Under the pieces are notes generated by a model. The model was not told where the DNA came from, ran no database searches, and saw only the letters and a list, made by a program, of their open reading frames with translations. A DNA stretch of 62,000 nt, taken from Acanthaster planci. Lineage: Eukaryota; Echinodermata; Asteroidea; Valvatida; Acanthasteridae. Position numbers and translations under genes: made by a program. Positions 19,101 to 31,384 of this stretch are shown piece by piece (the first letter of the stretch is position 1; the number at the start of each line of letters is the position of its first letter). The stretch is from contig NW_019091374.1 of the NCBI RefSeq assembly GCF_001949145.1, positions 2,079,894-2,141,893 of the forward strand. The letters run 5' to 3'.

Positions 19101-22100
19101 GGTATTTAGGAATGGGAATGTGCGTGCTTGGCTGGTCTTAAACTGATGGCTTAGGAGACGATGCCCTCGCCTGACGCTCGAAAATTTACCACATCCATTC
19201 TCCTGATGGCCTGTACACTTTAAACACATCCTGCCGGGGGCATGTATAAATGTTGATTCTGATGGACTGGAGTATTTTTCATTTTTTTCTGTTTTCAAAA
19301 TTCTTTAAAAATTCATTTCGATATGAATTTACAAGAAACTTACACCCAAACGAAGGAATGTCTGGTTTCTACTCTAATCTGACAGACATCTGTTGACGCC
19401 AGAGTATTTCAGCCAGGCCTGCCACCTTGTAAAAAGAGCCCAGATTGTGCGGTGTTATGTAATTTTCTTTTGTTCCCAAAACTGGCACAGTACGCTGCTG
19501 ACGTCTTTTCAACAGGGGCCAGATTAGCAAGCAGCAGCACTGTGTGGCTCATCGCTGCGGTGGTGGAGCATTTTTGTCCCGTGGTAATCTGCTCCCACTG
19601 AATGCCCCCCAAACAGTGGTATACTGCTTCAAAAGACGCTGTATTATCTCCACTATTGACACTGAAAAAATGTTCGTAATTCCCAGCAAGACCAGTTCCC
19701 TTTGTCTGATGTTGGACAACCCGGCTGTACATTTAAAGAAAACGTGCTCAAAGCCAGGCTACCCGGCAGTAAGTGGTTAAGACTGGCCAAGCACATATTT
19801 ATTCCCTTAATAATGCACTGCAGTGTACAGTACCTGCTCATTTCATCTTCTGTAGCCGTGTAGAAGTAATAGGTCCTCGCTTTGCACTTGGTCAATTTGA
19901 AGGCAAAAGGTTTGCCGACATCTCTGGCTTTCATGACAGTGTAGTTACTGAGGACGATAGCACCTAAAGGTTCCACATCCTAGGATAAGGATAACCAAGG
20001 GTAACCAAGCACACGTGAAGTACTGGAAAAAAATGAAACTGGCAATTACTTTGACTCAGATACGGAGCACAACATCTTTTAGCAATGTGTCAAGCTTGCA
20101 AGGTCGTGCTCCCACTGGGATTTAGCTCTACGAAGTGTAATGGTGGCCTTGAAAATCCAGCAAAACCTGAGAAATTGTTATGGGTGGATTTTCAAGGATC
20201 TGGGAAGATACCGTGCATGATATGGGGCCGATGGGTACCCCCACATGTCCAATCCCTATACACACTCTAGACTATTGTTACCTAAAACATCCCGGTAGAA
20301 GTCTGTAAAGAATTCCTGAGATTCCGATCAAACAATGACCAACACAAAGGTGTGGGGGGGAGTTCTTTCCGCCCCATATCTTGCATCATACAGTATGTCT
20401 AGAAGGTTGGGGGCAATATATGTAAATCTAAAACGTCAGAAATTGTGTATTAACCATCACGGCACAAGCACCAATCCACAACATGGACATTAATCTCTGC
20501 TGTGGTTCCTTGGACAAGTAACACAAAAGGAATTCTGTTGGAGTTTTAAGTACCTAAGAAAGCCCTGTAATGCCATCAAGTATATTTTTTCAAAAAAGTG
20601 AAGTATGTTTTTTCCAAGTTTGTTTTATGAGATATTTTTTCCAGTTTGTTGGAGACACTCTCCCGTTTCTTCTTATGAGATCTGCATTTAGAACCATAGT
20701 TCCTATATTTGGAAACAAATTGTTTTTACAAGATATATTTTTCTGACTTAATTTTTTTTTCCAGAAATAAATTTAAACCTGAAAATATAAATCTCCTGAA
20801 AAATTAACTTGAAAAAGTATATCTTATAAAAGCAAACTTCATCAAAAATATATTTTGTAACAGCAATTCATTTTGAAAATAACACTGTTTTTAAATATAG
20901 ATCTCATGAGAACTGTAGAATACATGTCTGAAATAAACAAACAAAACAACCCTAGGAAAAAAATATATCTTGTGGAAACAAAGTTGGAAAAATATATATG
21001 TACATGTATCTCAACAAAAAACATACTTTGCTCTTTAAAAATAAATACTTCATGGCACTACAGAACTTTCATACCAACCAGAGAACTTTGTGACACTTTA
21101 TATCCCAGTATTTTGTGCAGCAACGAATCATGTTGGTTCAAGAGATAAATGCTAAACGCTGTTGAAAGTTACTTATCCAAGAGCCAGGACTTACGTCTTC
21201 AGTTTTGTAGTAGTAGAGGCAGTTGTCGTATTTGAGCACAAACCATCTCTTCTTCCAGGTACGGATCATGCCAGCACCTCCTAGCTTGTGCAAGTAACCA
21301 CACATCACCGGCTTCTCAGCGTAGAGATTGAGAGTATTACAGACGTTAGTGCCAACAACAAGATCAAGTGGGTCATGGCCTGGTTGAACAGCAAAGACAG
21401 AAGAAAAAATGCTCAATTAGTTGGACATTTTCTTTAATTATCTCTCGGTTCTTGTATTGAAGTGTGCGTGTACAGATCAAAGTGTTTTCAAAATATTTCA
21501 GTTGGATAAATGAGACTTCTTCTTTGGGATTTCAATTTCCACTTCAGTGAATCGCCTTGAAGAAAAAAGAGCAATCCAGATTGAAATCCTAAATCTCAAA
21601 TCTAGAATTAACAAGTATAATACATGCATCCTTCCTCACACATCCAAGGCAAATCAACACTATGTAAACCAACTATGTAAAGTACAGACAAGTGTTAACT
21701 TTTCACGCAGCAAATAAACACAAACCATAACGGCCAAAACAAAAACGAGGAAGAAATCAAGCCAATTTCTTTCTCATTAAACAAAGACACATCATGCACA
21801 TGTACATGTATGGTTTGCTTTGGAATTGAAGGTACAACCAGTAATCAAGAGCAGGATCTTCAACTGGCCGACCTGCTTGAGAGGCAAACATTCAGAGACT
21901 AGTGTCGTAATTATTCTCAAACTTTAAAGACCAACTCCAATGATGTTAACAGACTGAAACCAATTTAGAAGAGCCAAATCTAATAAAAGTGGCACATCTC
22001 AATATCTCCCTCGCAATACATATTCTTGTGTTAATAAAAACACACTTTTTCCAGCGAGTCCAGTCCAGTACTGTAAAAAGGGATGTGTCGTCACGACTCA

Positions 22101-25100
22101 TTAGCATCTAATGAATATTAATTTCTGTGATGTATTACCGTGTAGAGGAAATACCACAGTGTGTATGCTTTAGGCATGCATAGCACGCATAGCCATGGAC
22201 AACAGCACGACCTTGAAGAATACTCTCATTCTTCAGAAACTTGAAGAATTTCAAGCCCAGTTCTTTTGCAGAATTTCTAGTAAGTCCACCAAGACGAAGA
22301 AAGAGCATTTTCTCTTTTCCGTCGAGAGTTTGTGCTCCTTTCATGAAGAAAGGAGCACAAACCCTCGACGGAAAAGAGATAATGCAACACAGTAGACCCG
22401 GCACACAGATCGATCCCCGGTACGCAGTGCACGCACATGTAGCTCCATGTTCATGTATGTATGTTTGCAGTGGAACCAGTCGCGGACACCAGTTGAAATC
22501 TTTTCTGTGGTATTACATCATACAAATTTTGTTTCTCAACAGCACTCCGAGCAGTCAGATTGTGGAAATTTTTCATAATTTTTCATAAAACAGTTCAAAA
22601 GTTTTGGCAAAATGACAAAAAATACAGACACAATACAGACTTGATTTGGTAATGAATATATGATTTACTACACTTTACACGATAATAGTTTTTTTTTCAA
22701 AACTTTTAAAACCATTGGAGTTGGTCTTTAATAGCATACGTGTAGACATGCTTACCACTCATTGCTAAACGTACAACGTGGGAGTGGGGAGCTTGCCTGA
22801 CATCATGGCCGTTGACCTTCAGCAACATGTCCCCGACTCGTAGGCCTGACTGCTCCGCTGCACCACCTACAGTACATGCAACAATCAAACATCAACTCCT
22901 AACAGCTGGCTTTACGGGTCACACCGTGACAGCTGTTCTGTCGCCTAGTCTGAAAATGTGGCATTAACCCTAACCATGCTAAACCCAACAAGGTTATGCA
23001 GGATTTCAACGGTCCCCAGGGGGTTATTAATATTCACATCACCCAAATGCCAAACGGCGCACATCTGCCCCAAACAGGAAAGCTTACACTGATCAAAGGT
23101 AAAATCACATCAACAGGCCAAATTCATAATCCTTGCTACCCACTCCACAAAGTAATAAACCACTCTCATTTTCCCTACAACTTCCACGGATGGCCCAAGT
23201 TGGCAGAAGTATCACCTTTCGGTTGCTTTCTTGATCTTACCTCAGATTGGCTGACATTTGTCTCATCAACTTAAAATAGGGTTGCATGTTCATTTAGTAT
23301 TTAGTAGTACTTCTGTCATTGTCTGGTGTCCTGATAGCTGCATGAGATTTGTAACACTTTGTGAATTATACTTTTGTAACGAAGTTTTAGAAGCCACTTC
23401 GAAGTAAAATACAACTGGCATCAAAAGGACAGAGACTCTATACGTCCTGAATACTTCTGCATGTCCTATGATTGATTAAAGTGTCTGCTCAACATCTAAG
23501 CAGCAGAGTGTGTGAAAAGTCATCTCAAAATGAAACAGATTTGTGTTTAAATACTGACCTTTGTCTACATCGGTGACCACCACTGGTCGGCTGTACTGAA
23601 TGCGAAACCCAAACATGTTGTCCACCTTCTTAATTGTGACCTTCCTCTCCCGTGCTAATGAGATGGGGGGGTTGAAATGAAGGATTTTTGAATCAGGAAG
23701 ACAGGGAGATTTTACCAGTAAGATGTGATTAATAATCAGCCTTGAATATTTCACGAAGGCAGGTGGTTTCTGTAATCCTGGATTTGTCTCTGCAAACCAC
23801 AGTTGTTTGCAGCATTAAGGGGGATGTGTCATCGAGGGTTTTTCAGAGCGCGTATGTAGTGATCGCATCTGATTTCTGTGGATTTACTGCAGGTTTTTGT
23901 AAAGTTCATGTCATGCAAACTCGAGCACCGTCCTGAAATTTGGCAATCAGTTGTATTGAAATGTCGCATGGGATTAATATGTTAAAGGGCATGGCTAACA
24001 TTCCACTACACGTTGAAATAAACTTCCGTTTAGAAGCAATGTTTGACAGAAAAGCTAAGTTGCTGTTGGTGATCTGAATGGTTATTTGACCTTATGCTTC
24101 TTGCATTTCATGAAGTGTCAAGAAATGACAAGCTCTACATGTAACCATCTCTGTCACAAAAACTGCAATACACATTAAGCAGTGGAAGTTACCAAATCTA
24201 TTAAGTCCCAAAATTGTTAAAAAAAACTGCAGCACAACTAACAGTGTCACTGAACAGGCCATGACGGTCACAGCAAAGTCACCGTCTTGTGAAATAAGCC
24301 GCTGATCACACAGGTAATAAACATGTGAATTCAAAGTGGCTCCTTAAGGTCAAATGTAGACAAACATGTATTCCTGGTGATAACCGCACCCATGTTCAGT
24401 GTGATCTCAACGGCTCCCATGCAGCGCAATCCACGTAACAATTTTAGTACACAGCTCGCAGAAAGCCCAGCGCCGCTTTTGAAACTAAATGACACACAAA
24501 AACAAATGACACTTCTACCTACCGATGAGGGACAGCCTTTGGTAGTCTATCGCCGATGTCTTCCGGTGGACCCGCCGGTAGGCCAGGCTTTGGTACTTCG
24601 TCCGGAATTCACTCTCTGATGTGGTCGTCGTCACTGACTCTCTGCCCTCCTCGGCTCGGTCAAAGTGGGACTCTTCATTTGCTCCAGGAGAGCTGTTCAC
24701 TTCAGCTACTGGCAAGAACAATCACACAAGATCTGCTCAAGTGTTTTCGTAATCTCAATGAAGGCATAATGAAAAAGTTCCACATGAGTTGTAGTCAAGT
24801 ACGCAACAAACACTTCACAGGTTCTCACAACTGCTCCACAGGTACAAGACTTTGATTGACGAGTACCAACAGAACCGCAGTCTCAGATTGAGCCACAAGA
24901 TCTTCATAGATGCGCCGTAACAAAGATATTCCTTCACAATTGTTCATAGTGAAAGCACTTGTGGTAGTACTTGAGCGAACATGTGTGTAAAGTACTAGCA
25001 AAGTAAAAGACAACACGACTAAATACTAGTAAAAATACTTCAGCATTTGTATAGTATTTGATGAAACATTAGTGACAGATATGAAGTACTTGCAAAGTAA

Positions 25101-28100
25101 AGTGCTTGTCTGGTACTTGACTATAGCGCTGAATTGTACCTGTTTGCTTAGAAGTTCCTGCCTGCATCTCCACCTGTTTGGTCATCAACTGCAGCTCCTG
25201 GTTGTTGCCTACATAGATCCAGTCGGAGTGTCGGTAGCTGGCGTCATAGACCCCACTGTCTTCATCTTCTTCATTGTCATCTTCATCCTTGCTGGAGACG
25301 GACGGGAGGTGAGCCCGCAGCGTCACCGTTTGGGACGCAGAGAGGGAATCCGAGGCAGGTTCCTCCTTCAAGATCATACAGATATGGAATTTGTAAAACA
25401 AGATTGTATGGAGAATAAGCCAATTCAGTATTTCAATTAGGCTGATTGAGATGAAAGCTCCCCATGCTGCCCCACCTCGGGCAGGTTCGAGGCATGCAGG
25501 GGTAAGCTGAAAGGGCCTCTTCCATTTCATACTGATTACCCCAAATGACCAATGACATGCTTCATTTTGTGCATGCTCTGTGATGAACTCAAATTCATGG
25601 ATGGATAATTTACCTTGGTATCTGGGCTCTTAGGAGGTTGGAGTTCGGCTACTTCCTGTTTCTTAACCTTGTCAGTACTGTTCTCCTCTTGGTTGCTATC
25701 ATCAATGACAGTCACCTCTGCCGTCTGTGGCTCGGGCATCATCGCCATGGAAACGGTCACCATCTTCTGCTCCATTTCTGGATCTAGCTTGGGCAGGTCA
25801 ATGTCGATGGAACACTCAGATGGGGGTTGAGACTGCTCTGAAGACACCTGGTGAGCTAGGAGCTCCTGGTAGTCCAGATCTGGAGGAGATTGGGGAGGGA
25901 TAGAGGCAGTGGAGGCAGTGTCCGATGTTGAGGTCAGTCTTAATCGATTCATCTCTGAACTTGGGGCAGTATTTGGTCAGGCTTTCCTGGGGATTCTCAG
26001 TTGTTTCTGGAGAACTCGACTTGGGAGGGATAGAGACATTGGGGGTATCTGCAATGATTTCAGAAACCTTCAAAGAGGTGTCGGCCAGTGGTGCAGTGAT
26101 GGTCACGGGTGGAGTTTGCTGGATTGGAGGTTTATCATGCTGTTCAACTGGGCTCTCAGTGACAAGTACAGGGCTACCTAATGTGGATTTCTGATCTGTA
26201 TGGGGTGTCGATGGCTCCTCTTTGGGTGGTGTAATTGGTGTGCATTCTTCTGTCATAGCTTCTGTTTTGACCGTCTCAACAGGCTTCCCGACAGGCTCTA
26301 TGCAGGCGTAGTGACGGAACTTACGTCCTGCAATGGGTGGCTTCTCTAGTTTCCTAACTGAGTTCAGTGCTGGGGCTTGCCTTTCTGCTACAACTTGCGT
26401 TTGTTTCTCTTGCAGTGGCAAGGCACCGAGAATGAGTTCCTCTTCCCCATCCTCACCGTAACGACTTACGACGGTGAAAGGGCTTGGTGCATTGGACCTG
26501 TTCACCCGTGCCGTTTCTGAGCTCGAGAGAGAATCTTCGAATTTACTTGATTGGTCAAGGGGCTGGCTTTTCACAGCTTGTTTCAAAAGAACTTGCCGCT
26601 CCACGGCTATTTCTGTCTTACGTTCATACACATGATCTTTCCTTTCATGACCTAGCTGAGAGCCATCCCGATGAATTGAAACATCTACTTGTTTGTCACT
26701 CTGCTTCTGCAGCTGGTTTGTTAGGCTCAGTCGCTTGGGCTTCGGTGGAGGTGGACCAGCAGAGACCACATCTGCGGAAATTGATGCCTTGTTCAAGGTA
26801 TCCACTACGACCTCTGGAGAGCTTAGCAAAGCCTGCTGCTGTTTCATTGGGTGCTTTGTGGCTGTGGGTAAGACTTCAGGGGATCTTGCTCCAGCATGGA
26901 ATGCACCTAGACTCTTCCCAGATTTGTGCTGTTCCTGGTTGTTGTTTGATTCATTCAGCAAGGCAGTGAATTGGTGTGGCTCTTGATGGACTGTCAGGAT
27001 CTCTGTGTCAGCCAGGAGCTCCGCGGTATCCGTGCCAGCCTCTTGGGTAGGTGTCCTCAGCGGAACACCACCTATGGTATGCCTCTTGTTCCTGAGGCTC
27101 TCCTCCTGGGAAGCTGAGAGTGGCGCCGAAATTGTAACTTTCAGGTCCATCCCCTGTGAGGGATCTGAGAGGATTCTCTTCCTGTCTTTCCCTTTTGGTT
27201 TATCCTTATTTTGGCTGACTTTCCTTCCATGTTTCTTCTTGTCCCAGGACTTGCTTCTCTGAGGGGAAGTGTACTCTTCACTGAACTCCTCTTTTGAGTA
27301 AACAACGTGGGGCTGTTTCCCTTTAGACAGTGACTGTGTTTTCTTCCCCATGTCAATGTCCTGAGGATTCCCTGTTTCTTGACTACTCTCCGGTGCTGAA
27401 TCTGACGATGTCGATGAAATACGCAACAACGAACGTTCAGGTACTTTGGGTAAGTGTGTTGCCCTTTCAGGGCAATTACTTACCGTTACTTCAGTCTTTC
27501 CAATATCAGTTATTTTTCTTTTACAACTGTCAGTAGCAACTCCGATTTTAGTTGTTGCAGACGACTCTCCAGGCTGTTCAGTATTTTCACCAGGCACAGG
27601 TATGCATACCTCTGACTCTGGGAAGGAAAGATTATTTAAAAAACGAGCAGGAATGCGTAAATTTCTCTTAACTTTTGGACAGTCTGTCGTCTTTTGTCCT
27701 GTTTCATTGGTGTCTGAAGACTTAGAAGAGTCAGACGGGGTGAGTTGAAGGCACTTCCTACGCTGTTCAGGAGTGATGTTCCTCAACTGCCAATCCCTGC
27801 CTGTTTCTCTGCTCTCACAATTGTCGAAGTCCTCCTGCTGGACCAAGGACAAGTCAAAAATCCCGCTGTCTTGCTCCGAGGAGCACCCATTCCCGTCTTC
27901 TGCCGGCAGGCTGTGGTAGCGAAGCTGAGACTGGTTGGTCTCAAGAGTCAGGATGTGCTCGATGGCCGATTCCTCAGTGGAAGTTCTGCCCTTGGGCAGC
28001 AACGAGGCAACAGTGTTTATATCCAACACGTCGTGGATCTGGTCTGCCGAGTTTGCTGAGGATTTGACCTTTAATGTTGAGGATGCATCTGCGCATAGGA

Positions 28101-28382
28101 AAGTGCTCTTATAAATGTTGGTCTCATCTCGTTGAGAGCTTTGCTCCTCCTGAGCGTCAAACGTTTGTTGACCTGCAAGTCCTGCAGAGTTCTTACTGGA
28201 GTTATTTCCACATACGTATAACTGACAAGGTGATATCTCAGATGAGCCAAGAAAAGGTTCTACCTGATGATCCGTTAGTTCTTGTGACCCTGAGATCACC
28301 ATGTATTGATCACAAGCAGTGTCTTGTGGTATTCCTTCCTCAGAATTCAGGGCTGTAACCAAAGACTTCACATGTAGCTTCC
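16026..28382 (-). CDS. Pdzph1: PDZPH1-like protein: PDZ plus two PH domains (ten exons identified)
   Basis: A large intracellular scaffold-like protein: a long low-complexity N-terminal region, one PDZ domain, then two PH domains at the C-terminus. Identified coding exons: 25614-28382, 25140-25365, 24523-24708, 23559-23654, 22756-22866, 21195-21379, 19834-19979, 18139-18368, 17513-17648, 16026-16119. All neighbouring splice phases agree. The order PDZ-PH-PH after a long disordered region matches mouse PDZPH1 (human copy reported as a pseudogene); that name comes from domain order, not from an alignment. PDZ domains bind C-terminal peptides, PH domains bind phosphoinositides or proteins, so a membrane-linked adaptor role is inferred. 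The large exon enters in phase 1, so at least one exon is missing upstream; 54,883-54,913 is a candidate. The large exon also carries an apparent +1 frameshift. Confidence 0.75.
16702..17000. mobile_element. Nested foldback element in last intron of PDZPH1-like gene
   Basis: Inner arms 16782-16816 and 16913-16947 are perfect 35-bp inverted repeats (TAGTCTTGGTCAAGACGTTG and on). Further out, GGTAGCCTTTGGTCAAGG near 16,703 pairs with CCTTGAATAAAGGCTA near 16,985. An inner AACCACAAC/GTTGTGGTT pair nests within. No coding capacity. Confidence 0.75.
17513..17648 (-). CDS. PDZPH1-like exon: middle of PH2
   Basis: Encodes VAHFHGYSIQETEIGGKKFG and LRVFYFFADHETDRKR, the central strands of PH2. Acceptor TTTGTTTACAG enters in phase 1; donor CG|GTAAGC leaves in phase 2. 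Confidence 0.9.
18139..18368 (-). CDS. PDZPH1-like exon: end of PH1 and start of PH2
   Basis: Begins WAKSITEAAK, the C-terminal helix of PH1. After a linker it encodes PDCHGFLNKLGAIRKSWKRR FCVLKDACLYYYKD, the first strands of PH2, with the basic KxnKRR cluster typical of lipid-binding PH domains. Enters in phase 2, leaves in phase 1 at GG|GTCAGT. Confidence 0.92.
19834..19979 (-). CDS. PDZPH1-like exon: middle of PH1
   Basis: Encodes DVEPLGAIVLSNYTVMKA, GKPFAFKLTKCKARTYYFYT and EDEMSR. This is the central PH strands; the conserved Trp follows on the next exon. Phase 0 in (TTATCCTAG), phase 2 out (GCAG|GTACTG). Confidence 0.92.
20575..21060. repeat. Long imperfect AT-rich inverted repeat
   Basis: The left half (about 20,575-20,775) and the right half (about 20,785-21,060) match in inverted orientation. 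AAGTATGTTTTTTCCAAG pairs with the complement of the stretch near 21,000-21,030. ATGAGATCTGCATTTAGAAC pairs with GTTTTTAAATATAGATCTCAT near 20,886-20,906. Inside each arm, AGATATATTTTTCC-type units recur. It is probably a decayed foldback element in the PH1 intron. Confidence 0.6.
21195..21379 (-). CDS. PDZPH1-like exon: PDZ-PH1 linker and start of PH1
   Basis: Encodes a linker (HDPLDLVVGTNVCNTLNL) and then CGYLHKLGGAGMIRTWKKRW FVLKYDNCLYYYKTED, the first strands of PH1 with a basic cluster suited to phosphoinositide head groups. Phase 1 in, phase 0 out at GAC|GTAAGT. Confidence 0.92.
21924..22731. mobile_element. TTAAAGACCAACTCC foldback element next to PDZ exon
   Basis: TTAAAGACCAACTCCAATG at 21924-21942 is exactly inverted at 22713-22731. 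Near the centre is a hairpin with 32-bp arms (22311-22342 and 22348-22379, one mismatch), and weaker inverted similarity occurs in between (ATACCACAG near 22,147 and its complement near 22,510). The whole ~810 bp is therefore palindromic. No transposase frame. Its right end lies about 25 bp from the donor of the exon at 22756. Confidence 0.75.
22756..22866 (-). CDS. PDZPH1-like exon: second half of PDZ
   Basis: Encodes GAAEQSGLRVGDMLLKVNGH and DVRQAPHSHVVRLAMSG, the classic second half of a PDZ domain, including the HSHVV helix that contacts the ligand (His at its start suggests class I ligands). Phase 1-1. Confidence 0.93.
23559..23654 (-). CDS. PDZPH1-like exon: first half of PDZ
   Basis: Encodes RERKVTIKKVDNMFGFRIQY and SRPVVVTDVDKG. 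FGFRI occupies the carboxylate-binding GLGF loop position. Phase 1-1 with acceptor CATCTCATTAG and donor GTCAGT. Confidence 0.92.
24523..24708 (-). CDS. PDZPH1-like exon: linker before PDZ
   Basis: 62 residues, acidic and Ser/Thr-rich (VNSSPGANEESHFDRAEEGR, ESVTTTTSESEF), ending YQRLSLIG just before the PDZ. Phase 1-1 with good acceptor TTGTTCTTGCCAG. No domain recognised; included because phases and spacing fit on both sides. Confidence 0.82.
25140..25365 (-). CDS. PDZPH1-like exon: acidic linker
   Basis: Encodes EEPASDSLSASQTVTLRAHL, then an acidic run KDEDDNEEDEDSGVYD and SDWIYVGNNQELQLMTKQ. Phase 0 in (ATCTTGAAG|GAG), phase 1 out (ACAG|GTACAA). Probably disordered. Confidence 0.82.
25614..28382 (-). 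CDS. PDZPH1-like large exon: long disordered region, with apparent frameshift
   Basis: About 920 codons of low-complexity sequence rich in Ser, Pro, Glu, Gln and Lys, with a basic patch (KKHGRKVSQNKDKPKGKDRK) and a Pro-rich GPPPPKPKRLSLT that could bind SH3-type partners. Acceptor CTCTGTCATTTACAG at 28382 enters in phase 1; donor AAG|GTAAAT at 25614 leaves in phase 0. The frame from 28382 stops at 25816, whereas the frame leading into the donor is open only below 25,977. The exon length is one base too many (or two too few) for a continuous frame. The CCCC run at 25963-25966 (minus strand) is the simplest site for an extra base. A sequencing error, an allelic frameshift or unusual splicing are all possible. 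Confidence 0.85.
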
Positions 28383-30968
28383 CTGTAAATGACAGAGAGA
28401 AATTGTAGCATTTTTACACTGACTTCAAGTGGCAGCATAACACTGACACTTACATGTACATGTGCCAGCAATGTATCATGTAAATAATGGATTGCTAAAT
28501 TATACATGTATAAAAGAAATTTGAGGGGTAACATTTTAATTTTTTTCACAGTTCCGTTGGCCTTTCAAAAATGTCCCTCTGCCGCTTCAGAGGTTGACAT
28601 CACATTTCAACACACCACACACGTTATCTTATAAAACTTAGCTAAACTAAGACCACTTTAAAAAAAATATAGCTTAGCATCAGTTGTATTTGCAAAAAAA
28701 CGAGGAGGGAGCTTTTTCTTTTTAAATACTTTGGTATGCATGCTGATCTGGACTTCCATAACCACACAACGATAGTGCCATGTTCACTTCAGACTCGTGC
28801 ACAGAAGTACATGAGTCTGCGTGCGTGCGTGCACGAGGTTGTGTGGGCGTTGTAGAAACTACGGTGTGATGGCTAAGGACATTGGAAAGGGCAACTTTCA
28901 AAGAAAAAAAGCAGCAAGATTTTTTGAGGCAGGCACTGATGCTAAACTAATTAGTTTTTTCATTTGGCCTTTTTTTCACTGTACTGTGGCAAACTCCCCT
29001 AAAATCTTCAGTTCAGTTTTTCAATAATTTGGTTTTAGTTTGCCATAGGAGTGAATTGACCTGTATGGCACATGTTGGTGTGTCAGCCTGCCACAGGGTC
29101 TCTAGGGAGTTCTGGTTAGCCTCAGCCACCAGTTGTCGGTTTTGTTTTGATGTACCATTCAGTTTTGCATCTTGGTGAAAATGTTTTATACATTTAAAAA
29201 TTTTTAGTGCTCCTATTATTTTACATATAATGTGCTGTGCACTGAACTGGAAAATAAAACGTAGCTCTGGGAATTATGTTTCATTTGTTTTATGGGTTAG
29301 GTCACCAGTTTTCTTCCAAATGTTTTTTATTTCCTGAAAATTTTCAACAATCTTTAATGTACAGGTATGTGAAATGCAGGAATTCTTTGCCATTCTATGA
29401 TTACAGCTCAGTATTTGAACCCTATGACACCCCGCCATTATACATTGTACTTCAATCCTTCAAAAATCCTTGCACAAGTCCTACTGGTAGGTTAGATCGA
29501 CTAATGGACACATACATGTACAATGTATATGTACTTGTTCTTCATTTTTTAGACAGTTTCAAAATTCAAGATGCAAACCTCCTGCAAACTTTTCAGCATC
29601 TTTGTATATTCCCCACCACCGTGTGCAGAAACTTCCAGCCCTACAAAAAATTCTTGGCATATCTACCGGTTAAACACTTAGCTACTGATGCATATTTACC
29701 GCTACATGAACGTTCTGTATGTAAACATACCGAAGTGGATGTATGTTTTTGTGATGTACATGTACAGTAGGTCCAGCTTACTGAAATTGGTGTTCGACAT
29801 TTCTAACTCTTTAAAAGAGTGTGCACGTCAATGCATTTAGTTGTATCATTAGCACATCGAGGGGTGCAAGAACAGGAAGACTGGTGATTAAGCTAAGAAC
29901 CAGGTTCACTGTACGTGACCTTGAACTGAACCAACATCTGGCAGACTGGCACCAGTCAACAACCCTACCAGTACCATGACCCTGGGATTTGCCCAAACAG
30001 CAAATATGTCCTTGGGGAAAATGGGTCATCAATCTGGCTGATTTATCATCGAAACAGTCAGTGCAGTGGACAGAAACATGCAACATTGCAAGCCTACATA
30101 TCTACAGTACATGTATTTTATAGATGTAGATATAATGCATGTACTAAAGGGCATAGCCCCTAAAATTACATGTATACACAAATAAAAAAAAATTGTTTGA
30201 ATTTAGTGTTAAGCGTTATGTAACAACCAAAACCAGAAGCCATTTCTGTGGTGGCATGACACAGGAGTGGCAAGAGCGTACTGTACATGAAAGTAACATT
30301 TACGATTACAGAGTACGATGTACATCCCTCTTCAACCACTAGGGTGTTGTGATTGCCAAATGCACACAAACACATCAAGCTTTAATGAATGTGTGTGTGA
30401 GTCAGGTGTTGTTATAGTTACATGTATGGTGTTTCCTTGGATTGGATGTTGGGGGAATTTTCTTTTATTTTTAAGTATTGGGGATGGAGTTTATTTTGGT
30501 TTGGTCTTCAGGTTTCTGTTGTTTTGAGGACACATGTTATGTATCTTAATACCCACTTGAGATTGACCTGCATTTATGTGCATGTGTATACATGCCCTCA
30601 TAGCCTAACTATGGAGTTGTATGTTTGAACATACAAGTACAGGCCTTTGGCAATTTACATGTAATTAAGCAAAAAATTATGCATGCCATTCTGACATATT
30701 TGAAACCCTGACAACACAAACAAGACACAATGTTCTGAGCGGTCTCGCTGCATGACTGGTTATGATGCTCAATCTCAGTGCCACACATACTCTGAAGCAA
30801 TGAAATCATCATGGTTCAACCACATCAGGTCTTATCATTTCTATCAGGCAGACCTTATGATAAAACTCCCTTTCTTATTCATGAATGATGAGAGCTGCAT
30901 GTCACTTCCAACAACACGTAGGCCTACATGTACATAAATTTATAAATGTATAGTATGTAGTGATCACA

Positions 30969-31012
30969 GGTACATGTACATGTACATACATACTTGTACA
31001 TGTACGTGTAGT
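30969..31012. repeat. ACATGTAC palindromic microsatellite cluster
   Basis: GGTACATGTACATGTACATA followed by CTTGTACATGTACGTGTAG. It is representative of dozens of such bursts between 28 and 54 kb. The self-complementary unit makes both strands identical. Confidence 0.8.
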
Positions 31013-31384
31013 AAAATCTTTTGCCAAGTTCTAACCTACCGAAAGCTAATGAGTCAGTAGTATGTAGGAATCACCCTTGCTTTGCTCAGTGTTGATGAAC
31101 AGAACTGCAGATATGCAGGCAGTACACTGATAGAAACGTCAGTCCAATCACAGAGGTACCTGGTACAGGGCCCTCCATGGTCCAACCAAAATCTTATCAA
31201 TCATCAGATGAAAAGTCAAATACTACAGGTACATATGCAGGACCATCTCACACTATGTTGTTTTATAAAGACTGAATTCCTCAAGCGACATGAAAATCTT
31301 GTGCACAGATACACTATACATTGTCATGATTGCGTCAATGTTGATCTCAACACTTTCCAAGAACAGTAAAAATACACAAATACA

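Noticed and set aside
25909-28358. Several plus-strand frames of 70-160 codons
   Set aside because: All are antisense shadows of the large minus-strand exon.
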